From assembly GCA_038030265.1 (NCBI GenBank), contig CM075941.1:7068001-7132000 (forward strand): a stretch of 64,000 nt of DNA. Reading direction: 5' to 3'. Under the pieces are notes generated by a model that had not been told where the DNA came from, did not search any database, and worked only from the letters and a program-made list of their open reading frames with translations. Of this stretch, positions 11,690 to 24,140 are shown one piece after another. Within the stretch, counting starts at the first letter, position 1, and every line of letters starts with the position of its first letter. The translations under genes were made by a program, and so were the position numbers. Origin of the DNA: Corythucha ciliata. Its lineage: Eukaryota > Arthropoda > Insecta > Hemiptera > Tingidae.

Positions 11690-13275
11690 TTCCCCTTCCC
11701 TCTGACAAGGTTAAGGAGCTAGAGTTTCGCCGGTCGGAGCACCCTCGAGTAGGTCGGCCCCGAAGATGCTGAGCCGGCGGCCCGCGAGCGCCCCACATTC
11801 GAACACGATGTGATTGGCGGTCTCGTCTTCTTCCCCACACGCACACCGGGGACTCCATTATTACCCTGATGCGGTGTAGGTGATAACGGAGCTGGCAGAA
11901 TTCTGTGATAAGGCCCACTACCGTTCTAAGTTCTCTCCGGCTAAGTCGGAGCAGTTTGCTCGTAAGCCTCCTGCACGGTCCTTCGACCATACGCTTACTG
12001 CTGCTTACGCCTGGGCATTATCCCACTTGGCTATCGCCATCCTGAAGGTCGAAGGCGGGACGCCGAGCGCCGGCTCCGGGCCAGTGAAGTCTCCACTCAA
12101 CCCCTCCCTGGCCAAGGAGTCCGCCTGCTCGTTCCCGTAGATACCCTTGTGTCCCAGTACCCATTCAAGGCTTACCTTGTTATCTTGGGCCAGTAGACAA
12201 AGGCCTTGGCGGCAGTCCCATACAAGCCCGGAGCTCACTATCGGAGCCGTTAGTGCCTTAGTGGAAGCCTGGCTATCCGTGAGAAAATGTATATGGCATT
12301 TTGCTCGTCCCTACGTATATCCTCAGCAGCACAGGCCTTGATTGCGTAGGCTTCGGCTTGGAAGACCGAGGTATGTACCCCCAGAGGTGTATACAGCCGG
12401 GTTCCACCCCCGCACCAGTCCCGTTATTCGTTTTAGAGCCTTCTTTAAACCACAACCGCTCCTTGTGATTTCTTTTCACCGCCTGCCCCTCACCGTACAC
12501 AAGGCGGACGGAGAAGGGACAGCGTTCACCGAGGGTTTTGGGCATGATTTCCGGCATCTTGCCCAGCACTGGGTCCCGAACCGTGTCCAGGATCCCAGTG
12601 TGGCTCCTCCTGGAATTAAGGCTCCCACCCCTCCATAAACCACCCCATTTATACCTTAGGGCCGACATTGCCGCCACCCCCTTAATGAAGATATCAACGG
12701 GAGGGAGTCACGTCAGTATCTCCATCGCTGCAGTATGAGTGGAGTGCATAGCCCCAGTGACCATCAGGCACGCCAGTCTCTGAACACTAGTGAGGGTATT
12801 TCTGGCCCCCACTTGTTCCGCTTTGTGCCACTAGACCACTGAGCAATATGTCATGTTGTGCCGCAGGCATTTTTCGTCCTCATAAGCAGCATTTTACCCC
12901 TGTCGGCAACCCTACCCAGGTGCTTGTTCCAGGTGAGCGTGGAGTCCTGGGTTACCCCCTGATACTTCACATCCTACGAAGAGATAGCCTGGTATCGTAG
13001 AACCGGGGTTCCTTAAAGTCCACCAAATTCCTCTTTCTAGTGAAGGCCACTACTTTGGTCTTGTCAGGGTTTACATTCAGCCCTTACTTCACACATCAGT
13101 CCTTCACTATATTCAATACTGACTGAGTCAAGTCCGACACCACCCCGACACGTCGTCCTCTAATGACGACGACAATGTCGTCCGCCTATCCCTGGACATA
13201 GAACCCGTTATTAGCCAACCGCACCAATAAGGAATTGGCCACTATGCCCCACATTCGGGGTGACAACCCCCCCCC
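11690..13275 (-). pseudogene. Non-LTR retrotransposon ORF2 remnant (RT palm to RNase H and C-terminal zinc motif)
   Basis: Read from high to low coordinates, this is the 3' half of a non-LTR ORF2. At about 13270-13030 lies a decayed RT palm: CPQGG, then a broken YxDD region in which a stop precedes ADDIVVVIRG, then NPDKTKVVAFTR. At 12677-12273 lies the RT-to-RNase H connection. At 12238-12005 lies the end of an RNase H domain (WVLGHKGIYGNEQADSLARE, including the late His and Asp). At about 11840-11780 lies a C-terminal zinc-type motif (CGEEDETANHIVFEC). Frames change repeatedly and several stops interrupt, so it is dead. The R1/LOA/I group with an RNase H domain is the best fit. The 5' half (endonuclease and RT fingers) is absent; the copy ends at a C-run near 13277. 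Confidence 0.85.
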
Positions 13276-13324
13276 CCCTGTGGGCACCTCTTCTTTACAG
13301 CCACCTCCTGGGATTCCTATACTA

Positions 13325-13838
13325 TGGATCAGTGCTTTGGTGAGTTTGCTGGGGTTTGGAGCTTTGCTGTGATTTTAGGCTTTTTTGTGGTTAGGCCTTT
13401 ACTGTGGTCAGAGCTTTTTATGGTTGGACCTTTTCTGAGGTCGGAGCTTTGCTCTGGTCAGCGCTGTACTGTGAGACGGAGCTTTGCTAGTTACGAGCTT
13501 TGCTGAGGTTATGAGTTTTGCTGTGGTCTGATGTTTTGCTGTGTTTTAGCTCTTTTCTGTGGCTTGAACTTTTGCAAGGGTCGGAGCAGTGGAGCTTCGC
13601 TGTGGTTTGGAACATCGCTGTGGTTAGGGCTTTACTGTGGTTGGGCATAATTCTTCGTGATTATAGTTTTACTAAGGTTTGGAGCTTTGCCGTGGTTTAG
13701 AGTTTTGCTGTGTTTAAGGAACTTTGCTGTGGTTCAGAGCTTCGCGGTGGTTAGGAGATATGCTGATGTTTGGTGCTTTGCTGCGGTTTGAGCTTTTTGT
13801 GGGGACGAAGCAGCAAAGCTTTGAGCGGTTGAGGTTCT
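13325..13838 (+). repeat. E-type ~20-bp minisatellite, left part
   Basis: The unit is close to GGTTTGGAGCTTTGCTGT, 18-22 bp long, in more than 20 degenerate copies. Open frames over it are by-products. The array is split from its continuation at 16561 by the non-LTR pseudogene. Confidence 0.88.
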
Positions 13839-16555
13839 ACTCACTGTTACAGAGGGACACATCCCAGCGATCACCACATCGGACAACCGACTCATTAGGT
13901 GCTCGGTTCCCTACCACTCGCGACGTGAGCCACTGCCCATGGGTCCGCCAAGGCTTGACTACGCCAAAGCTGACTGGCCCCTTTTCCGTACACTTATCGA
14001 CCGCGGCATGACACTGGCCTTCCACCTTGATCCCTATCCGGCCGACGACTCCCTCAACCAAAAAATCGTGGACTTCAAGGCGACAGTCCTCAAAGCAGCC
14101 ACTCGGAGCACCCCCAAGGCCACCAACCCAACCAGACCATCGGCCCCTTGGTGGACGCCAGGAACACAAACCGCGCGAGCATTAACGCGACAGCTCCGAG
14201 TGGGCCAAGTGGGGATCGAGACAGGGCGCACGCACTGTTTGTGCGGCAACGACGGGAGTTTGAAAAAGTCGTTCGAAGAGAAAAGCGCCGCTCGTGGCGC
14301 CAACTCACCACAGAGGAGCTGTCGAATAACCTCTGGGGCCTCCCCTACCAGATACACAAAGGTAGATGCTGCCCAAAAGCGCTTCTAACAGCGACATCGC
14401 AAGCGACAGAGGTATACACGACCCTCCGCGCTCTCCTCGCGGGGCTCTTCCCCCCGGGCGACCCCGTCCGCGATTCAGACGAGGACCAACAGATTCGCGC
14501 GGCGATCGATCAACCACCAGCGACGCCTGACGCCCCTCCATGGACACAGGACGAGGTAGCTGCAGTCTTCGCGACCAGCCCTGAAGAAGGCCCCGGGGCC
14601 CCTCCAGATTGACTGGAAGGATGCTCCGAAACCTACCCGACTCTTCGATCGACATCTTCACCACCATCGTCAACGAATGCCTTCGACCCACATGTTTCCC
14701 GTTGCCGTGGAAAGAGGGAACTGTGAGTCTTCTCCTCAAGGACGCTGACCGCGATAGAGCCGACCCGTCCAGCTATCGGCCCATCACCCTGCTCTCTGTG
14801 GAGGCCAAAGCTTTTAAAAAGCACATAATCAACCGACTCCCACCCACTGTCTACGACCACTGTCACCGATGGCAATTCGGAGGAATCACCGGACGATCAA
14901 CCGAGCACGCCATCCTCAATCTTCGTGGTCAAATAGAAGACGCGCCCCACTGTATTACCGCCGTGGTCTGCTACGACGTAGTCGGTGCCTTCAACGCCGT
15001 CTGGTGGCCAGCCCTACTCGCCGAGATCCACGCGGCTTCCATCCCGCAAAACATTTTCTTGCTTCTCCAGAGTTATCTTAGCGACCGCCACGTCAGGCTC
15101 AGCCACAATGGTATCACGGCTGAACGGAAGATTACATGTGGGTGCCCGCAGGGAGCGGTCCCGGCGTGTCTCCTTTGGGCCCTGGGCTCAAAGGATCGTC
15201 TCTGCTCCGGACCGTCACGATTTCGGCAGGAATTCCGCAGCATCGACACCCGTCGCTTGCAAATAAACTACGCCAAGTCCTCGACCACCATCTTCAGCGG
15301 AACACAGTTCTTCCCAGCGCAACTTCACCTAATCACGCTCCGTAATCAAACAATGTCGATGACAACCTCCATGCAATACCTAGGCGTGACCATCATGCGC
15401 TCAGGACTGCCAACCCTGCACATTGCGAACCTGGCCAACACCACGATGCCCACCTGCAACTTCCTTCGAGGAATCTCCGGGCGTGGATGGGGGCCCACAT
15501 TCCAAAAGAGACTCCTCTACTATAAAGCAGCATTTGTTCCGCGCGTAGCCTCTATGCATGCGCTCTATGGTGGCCGCGGTCACATCGAGCCTAGCGACAA
15601 CAAATACGCAGAATCCAACGTCGCTTCCTCATCGCCGCTCTCCGCGCTTATTCGACAACAGCTCATACAACGCTCCGCCGGCGTGCTGGCGGCCATGCGC
15701 GCCCGAAAGCTCGGTATCCGCGGTACCATCTGCTTCCAACATGGCTGCAATCGATCCCGGCAACGCTCGCAGACGCGGATTATCACAAGGCCTGCCACCA
15801 CGCCGCAGTCCAGGAATGGCAACGAGAATGGTCCACCGCAACAACTGGACGCCACACATACGCAATAATCCCGAACGTACAGGAGCGCCTGCGGTGGAAG
15901 TGGAGCTTCTTGAGTTACCCCGCTGTCCAACTCCTTCAACGAGAAGCTGCACTTCCACCGACGTCGAGTCAGCCCTGACTGCCCATGCGGGGGCGAAACC
16001 GAAACAGCGGAATAGGTTATCCTCCGCTGCTCGTTATATTGACGTCAACGGGATCGGTGGCGAATCCTCACCGAACTCAAAAACCTCGTCGCCTGTAATC
16101 GTCAGCTCGCCGCTTTCTGTGCTTCGCCAACGCGTGGTGCAGTCAGAGAGGAAATGGCCCGGACATCGGCCATCCGCAAGGGGCACTGGATACCCAGAGC
16201 ACTGAAGAGCAGGCCTCCGAGTCCAGACATTACCTCCTCCGCTCTCAATCGTCAAGTCAACAGCCCCCCCCCCCTCCAACGCTCTAAGCCTTCCATATTG
16301 TCCACAGCAGCAGCTCACCGGTGGCACCATTCGCTCATTGCACGGGTATCTCTCCTCGCTCCTACTTTACCACCTGTAAAACTCCCCACCGCCACCGGTA
16401 ACCCACCAGCCTTGACCAGCTGGTGTGGCTGACGGGGAGCGGAGCGAGGATAACCAGGACTTGCACGTGTCGGGTCACTTCCCGGCCGTCATGTCAGACT
16501 TAAACCTGGTCATGTGCCTTTCAAGGCATCAAGCCAGGGCGGGAAGAAGGCACAA
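13839..16555 (+). pseudogene. R1/LOA-like non-LTR retrotransposon ORF2, decayed and without RT active site
   Basis: Several overlapping frames together give one ORF2 in order. About 13850-14160 is the end of the endonuclease region and linker (PWWTPGTQTARAL). About 14540-14620 is the conserved pre-RT segment, frame-shifted within its proline/glycine-rich part. The 419-codon frame at 14609-15868 carries RT fingers (SYRPITLLSVEAKAFKKHII) and CPQGAVP. A deletion follows CPQG: the Y/FxDD catalytic motif that should come next is missing, and the text jumps to LQINYAKSSTTIF. The C-terminal zinc motif (CPCGGETETAE, then ILRC) lies at about 15977-16033 with a stop inside it. The element is 5'-truncated and sits in the E minisatellite, so it landed there after that array formed. 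Confidence 0.87.
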
Positions 16556-16560
16556 TCCTG

Positions 16561-16680
16561 GTTTAGAGTTTCGCGGTGGTTAGGAGATGTGCTAATGTTT
16601 GGTGCTTTGCTGTAGTTTTGGGCTTTGTTGATGGCTTAGAGCTTTGCTGTGGTCTTGAGATTGGTTGTGGTTGCGCCTTT
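16561..16680 (+). repeat. E-type minisatellite, right part
   Basis: The array resumes after the non-LTR insertion. About 50 bp (TTCGCGGTGGTTAGGAGAT, then GTTTGGTGCTTTGCTG) closely match 13740-13790 on the other side, so this piece is either a long duplication or a higher-order repeat of the array. Confidence 0.8.
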
Positions 16681-19054
16681 TTTTGAGTTTTAAAGTATTT
16701 GGCACCACACACCGAGATACTCAAACAGTTGGGGGTTGTGTACAGGTGGGGGAGGTAGTGTCTTTGAAAGAGCCCCTGTGCGTTGAGTTCCATCCCTGAT
16801 GGGCCGCCGCACGGCCCTGGGTATTTAGTCAGCACCAGAACAAACTCGCTTCAGTGCTGCTTTTCTTCCGTTGATTCAGTTCTGATTTGCTAGGATTATT
16901 ACATTTTAGTCACTTACCTATACTAACTTGATGTTGGTGATTAATAGTTGTATTATAGCTCATATATTAGAAGTATAGATCGTGAAACCAACCATTGACG
17001 CTATTCAAGCGTGAATTTCTTGGGTTGGACCCCATACACTTTTATTAAACATCATCGTGAACACGATGATCGTGATCATGAACACGATGCGTTGAATCTT
17101 CCGAAAGACGAACCGCGCTGTTAACCATAATCATCAACAGTCTTTTTCAGAACTACTATTCTTTATTTTTGAGCTTGGGTATACAATTTTGTTGTCCTCA
17201 GTCGCTCTTATTAGTTATTGTACAGCCAACGGTTGTGCAATTAACTGTACACCAGAAACAGCAAAACAAGTTGAAACTTTTTTTTTTTTTTTTTTTTTTG
17301 CTGTGCTGCCTGCCCGCTATGAACTCCCAACCGACATTTAGTCTGTATTTCCTTTTTGTAATTACGGCTTGCCGAGCTCAGAAGAAATGACGGGACTCTT
17401 TATAATGAGTCAATGTTTAGATGGCGGAAAATGTGGGGGGGAGGGGGAGAGAGTTAAATGCGAGTATAGACACTGGGCTTCCAAAGCATTTTTAACGACC
17501 CGCTTTAATTGCAGCAGTTTTTTTTTTTTACAAAAAGAAAAAAATTGGGTTACACGGCGGGCGGGAAAGGGGCGAATATTGGCGATGTTACAATTGCCAT
17601 AAAGTCGAAGACGGAACTGGTTATTGGGGGTGGGGGTAAAAACTGAGCACCCTGGTAGATGATTCAAGCAAAAAAAAAAAAAAGTTTCATTTATGCAGGA
17701 TAAATTTCCTATTTTCGAAAGCGAGATGGGAGGGGATAGTACGTTGTTATAAGAGGTCATTTATGCCATTGTTCCTGTTCGTTTCTTTCGTTTCTTGTTA
17801 GTTTATCTTGAATAAATGTTATTTCTTCTTAAATTCCTCTTAAATGTTCTTAACTTGAATTACATTATAAACTTATAAAAGTTTGGGAGCGCCAGCGACG
17901 CCTACAACTTATAATTTATAATAAAAGCCGTTTAGATTAATGAGGAGCACGATAGCTAAATTTAAAACTTTGATAAATTATTATCCCGCTTTTTCTTTCA
18001 ACTTCGATATCTTTCACCTGAAAACTTATCTTTGAAAAATAACAGTGTCAGCCTTTCCTTTATAAAATGAGCGCATCATTCATATTTCTGGTGTGGCAAC
18101 CATGAATAGTACTCGATGCGATGGGTCACCTCTCATTCTATTCTGCTGTGTATGTCTCCCATCTCAGGAAGATTAATCGTCCCCTCCCCCCACACCGTTT
18201 TCACCTTGTCTCAACCTCTCAGGAACATTAGCTCCAAATTGAAGACGACCCCCAGTTTCACCGTTTCATGATTGTTAGTCCGAAATACTTTATATAAAGG
18301 TTAAACAGACGCACTTCTCACCATAGTTAAGTTGGAAAGAGTTATATACTGCAATAAGACGTGGAATGTCGAGATCGTAGGCTTGGGATAAGTCCAACAT
18401 TTATGAGCCAATTGAGAGTTGGATTGCGTGAAAGAGGGCTATTTTTCGAGTGTGTGAGTGTGTATGCGTGTGCTCGTTCAGCTCGTTAAGTAACCATGAA
18501 CTTTAACGACATCGAGATTCCCAACCAGTGTAAGGATCGGTAGGTACATAGAGACATCCTCCAGCTTAAAATTGTTGATGGGGGGGGGGGAATCGTACCT
18601 TTGAGGGGCTGTTTTTGGCATCTCAGAAATTTTATAGAAGCGCTGCCACAGTTCCCAAACTTATTTGAAGCTCTGCATGCTCTCTTAAAAAAAAACTCTT
18701 TTGATTTATTAATGTTCATCGGTAATTCCGCGTATATTACGAGCTTTTGCCGATTGCAATAAATCTGAGATTCCCACAGCACGCTTGGGCCTCTTTTTTT
18801 TTTTGGTCCTCGTCTTCCCCCCACCTCACCCATATCCTGATTATGCACGAAAAAATGTAAATTAGGTAGAATCGAATAAAAGCCTTGCTTTTAGCACGTA
18901 ATAACATCTGCTAGCCGCCGGGATAAACTAGTTATGCTCATGTTGGCCTGAGCGAATCAATTTATCCTTTCCCCGAGAGACTTTGGTTCTTGATTCTCTC
19001 TCTAATAAAGGCTCTGATGAGTTAATGACTAGTCACTATATCGTGAAGTAACTC

Positions 19055-19088
<34 letters not shown>

Positions 19089-20414
19089 CCAGTCAGGTAG
19101 TTTAATTTACTTTTGGGGTGGGATTCTCCTCCTCCATGCCACATATTACGAAAATGAATGCCCGGAGTAGCAGAGAAATCAATTGCATACTTCCTGATTT
19201 ATTTTACTTCATTATCAGCCGTTGTTATTATCATAGCGGTATGGGAATCTTTCATTGAAAGAGAAACGGGAGAGCTTGTACTTTTATAAAAAGGTCAAAC
19301 TTTTTATCTTCTTAAATATAGGTAGTTCGGGAGAGGGATCAAGAAAACTATAAATATTGTTAGTTTGCCATGTACAAGTTAAGGTGGGGTCTATACCCCT
19401 ACCGCGTGATGCTTTCGCTGAACTGATGATCATAAACATATTTTTTATGAAGAGAGAGATAGAAAGAAAACTTGGATGTCTCCCGGGGAATTCTAAGCGC
19501 AGTTGATTATCTTCGCCGTCGTTTGGGCGATATTTAAAAGGAGTAGGAAAAAAAAAAAAAAAAAAATGAAAATATGGATAACGAGATCTCGCGAAGCACC
19601 CGCGGCATTTAAAAAAAATGGTGCGCCTGTACTCTCTTTGTTCTCTTCCTGTATAAAGGTGGACTAGAATGTTAGTGTCAACTGTCGAGCTCCCTTCCCC
19701 TTCCTTCTACGTTACGAAAACGTTCAAGGTAAAATTACTCGTTTTCGCGCGACACTTTTAATCTGATCACTTACGTCATGACGGTCATTTCTCAAACTCA
19801 CGCACGTCGAGTCAATTTAAAGACTTTGTCCATTTAACACTATATAAGCGTTCTTTTATAACGAAACCGCTATACGGCATAGAAAGATAAGCATATACGC
19901 AAGGATTGCGAAAGCGCCGATGAAATTAAGACAGCAATGCGGAAAATTGTGCTCCATTACTTCAAAGGAATCACATTACTTCTGTGCGTTTTTATTTAGG
20001 TCGGAAACATACTGGCAAATGTTTTTTATTTTACCACCCCAAGTGCCAAATCCCCGAAATTTGGGTTTAAAGCTGAGGAAAACCACTTGTTCTAGCCATC
20101 GGTGTGAACAAAACCGCACGAAGGAGAGGAAGGTGAATCGGGGATTAAGTGTTTCAACTCCCGCGGGCGGGGTTTTTTCGGTTTCGGAAAGGCTAACCCC
20201 ACGAAAATTATTTTTTAAAATGCCAAATCGGAGTTTGGGTTTAAATAAGTAGTGAAAAAGCATGTCAGGGACTCTAGTGTACCGATAAAGGGGTGCGGGG
20301 GGGACAGATAGTGCCTCCCGCGCGCCCTTCGGATGGAGCCCCCGAAAACCTTATAGATGAAAAAATAATAAAGAGTTTTAGGTTGATAAGGTGGGAAAGT
20401 ATCAAGAATATGAA
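16681..20414. other. No recognisable gene or element
   Basis: The stretch is AT-rich with homopolymers (T near 17280-17299, T near 17520, A near 17671, A near 19058-19085, A near 19550). Two related ~35-bp segments (TGCCAAATCCCCGAAATTTG near 20044 and TGCCAAATCGGAGTTTGGG near 20221) are direct repeats. The open frames 17169-17602, 18486-18848 and 19920-20263 are low-complexity or antisense overlaps without family resemblance. Confidence 0.45.
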
Positions 20415-20726
20415 GTCAGTTAAACTCACTTTTAAAACTGAGAAAAACCGCTAATTCGTGTCTTAAATTGAGAAAAGGCATTCTTTGGAGGATAAAATTG
20501 AGAAATACGGTAATTCGCGGCCAAAATTGAAATAATGCCCCAAAATTTGCATTTGAAATTGAGAAACATCGGTAATTCGGTGGCTGAAATTTGAGAAAAA
20601 GCGCTCATAATATAAATATATGGTTAAAATTGAAAACAAAACAAAAAAAAAAGAGAACGAATGCTAATTCACGTCTGAAATTGAGAAAAAGTGCTCTTCC
20701 GTATACCTAAAATTGAGAAAAACGCC
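20415..20726 (-). repeat. A-type minisatellite, reverse orientation
   Basis: Units run on the minus strand (plus-strand text such as AAAATTGAGAAATACGGTAA). The array stops at the 5' end of the Jockey-type element and resumes in the same orientation at about 35200, so the element split it. Confidence 0.85.
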
Positions 20727-20789
20727 CAGACCCACCGGCCATTTCCCAGGATCGTACTCTGATGGAGAGAGAGTCGCTTCGCAGGTTAA
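20727..20789 (+). pseudogene. ORF1 fragment of the Jockey-type element, piece 1
   Basis: The frame reads ISQDRTLMERESLRRL and is cut at TTAA (20786-20789) by the long-inverted-repeat element. The frame continues at 26371 with RAELKSRLDGGE, giving the C-terminal segment typical of non-LTR ORF1 (nucleic-acid-binding) proteins. The upstream part of ORF1 is lost by 5' truncation against the A array. Confidence 0.75.
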
Positions 20790-21231
20790 GGCTAAAGTGG
20801 ACGACAAGTGTGCGAGAGAGAGGGAATATAGCCGTAGCGATTCTACCTCTCACGGCCGCAAAAATTCGTCGATTTTGTTTTTGTAAATTGATTCCTACTC
20901 ATTGATGCCAAAAATTTTAAGGAAATTGGGTCGCTGATTTTTAAAATGACTCTAGCCCATAAAATTTTAAATTCAAAATTTGAAAAAATAAATTTTTGGA
21001 GAAAACTGGATTATGCCACGAAGCAGCGTAAAATCTTGAATACGAAATGTATTTTGTTTTTTATTTTGGTCCAAAAACATCGTCCGAAAGAGAAAAATGC
21101 GACATCAAAAAGAATAGCCGCCCCAAGGCCAGGGTAGTTAGTCATGGTGGTGTGTACGGGAGGGGTCACTCGAACGCCTTCTCAGCTTAGCTCCTTCCTT
21201 TACACTCACGCACTCCAGAAATTAGTTTCAA
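20786..21231. repeat. Left inverted arm of TTAA element 1
   Basis: This pairs in inverted orientation with 25908-26370. Well-matched blocks include CTCACGGCCGCAAAAATT near 20847 and GGCCAGGGTAGTTAGTCATG near 21127. Confidence 0.88.
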
Positions 21232-22759
21232 TATATCACCGCATTTATTTATTACTTTGCCTAGGTTATTAATTAATTGATTGATTGAATTATACCTATA
21301 CATAATTATGTACAACAGGTGCCTACAGGATGTTTCAGAATACCTGCAAAACAAATAAAATGGGTGAAAGTAGACCTGAATTTGGTACCTATTTTTTATT
21401 TTAATTGATATTGTTAGTGTGATCGCGTTTCATGCATGCATTTTATTTTAATTTTTATTTGAGTATAAAACATTCATTTATTGGAACATTACCGACTACT
21501 TTCAGGGTTACACCCCATTCTCGAAGCATCCAGGCCGAAACAAATCTGTCTGTCACATATCAATCAAAATTCCTAAAAATCCTGCTGACGGACGTGCAAG
21601 GAAACTTGTTTCTCAGTAGACCTAATTTGCAATCTAAAATACGAATTACATGCACAGTCCGAAACTTAATAGTTTCCGAGATTCGATTTTTCAGGCGTTT
21701 TTAAGGCATAGGTACCTCGTTTTTCTCAATTCATTAGCAACTTTGTCGGTTCCACACGAAGCTTGTCGACTTCTGACATCGGATTTGAAAATATCACAAT
21801 TTTTTTGTAGTTCGGAATAACAGTTTCTGGTAGGAGTTATTCATTTTTTGTGACGATGACAGCGTCTCAATCTGGACAAATCCGAGTTTTCTAATTTTGT
21901 CATGAAAGTCAACCCGACCTTGATAGCCCTAAATCACTTCACAGGACTACCCTTTTAGGAATACTTCTTATGTTAGATACATATTATGTAACCTCGTTCA
22001 AATCATTTATTTGGGTTATTGTGTTACAAGCTGGAATTTAAACAATTTTGCTTCAAAAAATAGAACTTTATTTATTCAAAATCGAACATTTTGACTGTAG
22101 GGTCAAATTAATTGGAAACAAATAATGCGTCTTTGTAGGCATTGTTTGTAGGCATAATATCCTGTTACTATTGAGTTTTAAGCCGTACCTATACAGACGA
22201 TTTTTCATTTTTAGGGTTTAGGGTTCTATTTTCTTTTTCTCCTTCCTCTTTTTCTGAGCTTTCACCGTCCTGCTTTCCCCAGACATGTCCTACTTTTTAG
22301 AGCGTCCGGGGAGAGTTCAAAATTGTCCACTTTTTGTCCTACTTCTCAACTTGTAACGTCTGGCGTGTCCAACTCCCATCTTTTACCTTCATCTTTGAAC
22401 AAAGTTATGGGGCTTGATCGCAACGTCCGCGATCCCCATTTCGCCCTCACGATTCTCATTAGACCTGCTGAGCCGGGTCTCCTCGGTGAGTCGCTGACTC
22501 GGTTCCAGGTCAGCTCGAGAGCCGGGGCCAACAATCGTATAGCGTGGAGAAAAAGGCAGCGATTTCACCCACTGAATCACTCCCATACACCACCTTGCCT
22601 CCAAAAAAATCATACATTCACCCTATAATCTTGAACATTCGACCCCCCCAAACCACACAATTTGGCTCACAGACTGATTCAAAACCAATCACGCGCGTTT
22701 GGCACTTTTAGAAAAGATATTGTTAGTATGATCGCTTAGACTACGGGGGTTAGTAGGTA

Positions 22760-22925
22760 ATGCATGCATGAAACTGTAGCCGTAGGATCCTACGTTGTCT
22801 GTCTTCCCTCGTTGAGGTGCGTTAGAAACGAACCGGTTTCGGCTGCTCGCCATTCAGCGTCTGTAAGTCCAACAACAAGTTGGAAGACAACGTAGGCTCC
22901 TACGGCTACAGTTTCATGCATGCAT
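22760..22925. repeat. Short MITE with ~40-bp inverted repeats and TA duplication
   Basis: The element is 166 bp. It begins ATGCATGCATGAAACTGTAG and ends with the inverse, CTACAGTTTCATGCATGCAT. A TA lies on each side (22758-22759, 22926-22927), as in Tc1/mariner-related MITEs. Non-coding. Confidence 0.82.
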
Positions 22926-22934
22926 TACTTTTAG

Positions 22935-23165
22935 AAAAAATTGTCGTTATTTTGCCTGCAAAACCTAATTTCAAAGTATTTTTGCTGTTTAAAAACTAAA
23001 TTTTGCGGATTCTTCTCGTTCCAGCTCGTTCAAAAACCAAATTTTCGAGAGTTTTGCTCTTACATGAACCATTTTTAAGGACTTTCGCTCTTTCAGGGCC
23101 CAATTTTTATAAACTACTTTTACGACTTTTGCTATTTATAAAATCAGTTTGGCAGTTAATTCGAA
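22935..23165 (+). repeat. F-type ~30-35-bp minisatellite (short array)
   Basis: Loose repeats built on TCGTTCAAAAACCAAATTTT followed by CGAGAGTTTTGCTC. Related arrays lie at 45030-45480 and 51000-51285. Confidence 0.6.
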
Positions 23166-23529
23166 AAATTAATTGCCGGAAAACGAACGACAGAAGATCA
23201 AATTGTGAATTATTCGGCTCGAGAGCCCAACGAAAATGGTCTAATCGTTACGTTAGTACATTACCAATCTCATAACACGGCAACCGCGGGCGGCGGGACA
23301 AGCACTAAAACCAAAAACGTCTGCTAATGGTGTTAGCACAATGCTTCCTCGAGTAACGTATCTTCGTTGAACAGGGCCGGATCTATTAGGTAGTGGGAGG
23401 AGGGGTGTAGGAGGGGTATTTTCTCCAAGGCAGCACCCGCCAGGGGCAGCAATTGATCTCTTATTAAGAAGACAAATCTGCCAAAAGTAGCATAGATAAT
23501 TCGAGAACAAAATTTTGGCTAATCGTGCA

Positions 23530-24140
23530 CGTCAAGTGTGCACTTTACACTGCCCCCCTGGAGCCCCTCATACTGGGCCGATTTAATTCAAAATGAAATG
23601 GGACCATCTAATCTACGTTTATCATGAAAACTTCGAAAAGATGAGTTGCCTCCTCTAGGAGATATGTGCGTTATTGGTGAGAAGTGTACATTGCCCCCCC
23701 CCCTGGAGCCCCTCCAATTGGACCAATTTTATTCCAATTTAAATGGGGCCATATTATAGCTCAACCAATGTTCATCATGAATATTTCATCAAGATCGGTT
23801 GCCTTTCTTAGGAAATACGTGCGTTGGTGGGGAGTCCAACCCCCCCCCCCTTCTGGAGCCACCCCCTTTGGACCGATTGAATTCAAATTTAAATGGGACC
23901 ATCTATATAGTCTAACCTACGTTCATCATGAATATTTCATCAAGCTCAGTTGCCTATTCTAGGAGATAAGAGCGTTAGTCAGAAGTGTACACTACGCCCC
24001 CCTGGAGCCCCTCCTATTGGACCGATTATCTCAAATTGAAATGGGACCATCTGTAGCCTAACCTACGTGTATCACGAAGATTTCATCAAAATCAGTTGGC
24101 TATACTTTAGGAGACATGAGCGTTGGTATAAAGTGTAAAG
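23530..24140 (+). repeat. Tandem repeat, four copies of ~150 bp
   Basis: Four diverged units each have a C-run and CTGGAGCCCCTCC, then GGACCGATT, then AAATGGGACCATCT, then TCATCAAGATCGGTTGCC, and end in GAGATAAGAGCGTTGGT-like text. Unit starts are near 23540, 23690, 23840 and 23990. The last unit runs into AGACACACAGACAGATAC. Possible coding in the units is broken by the C-runs, and no family is recognised. Confidence 0.85.

Noticed and set aside
22205..22235. Telomere-like GGGTTTAGGGTT
   Set aside because: Only two partial units and not the usual insect TTAGG array.
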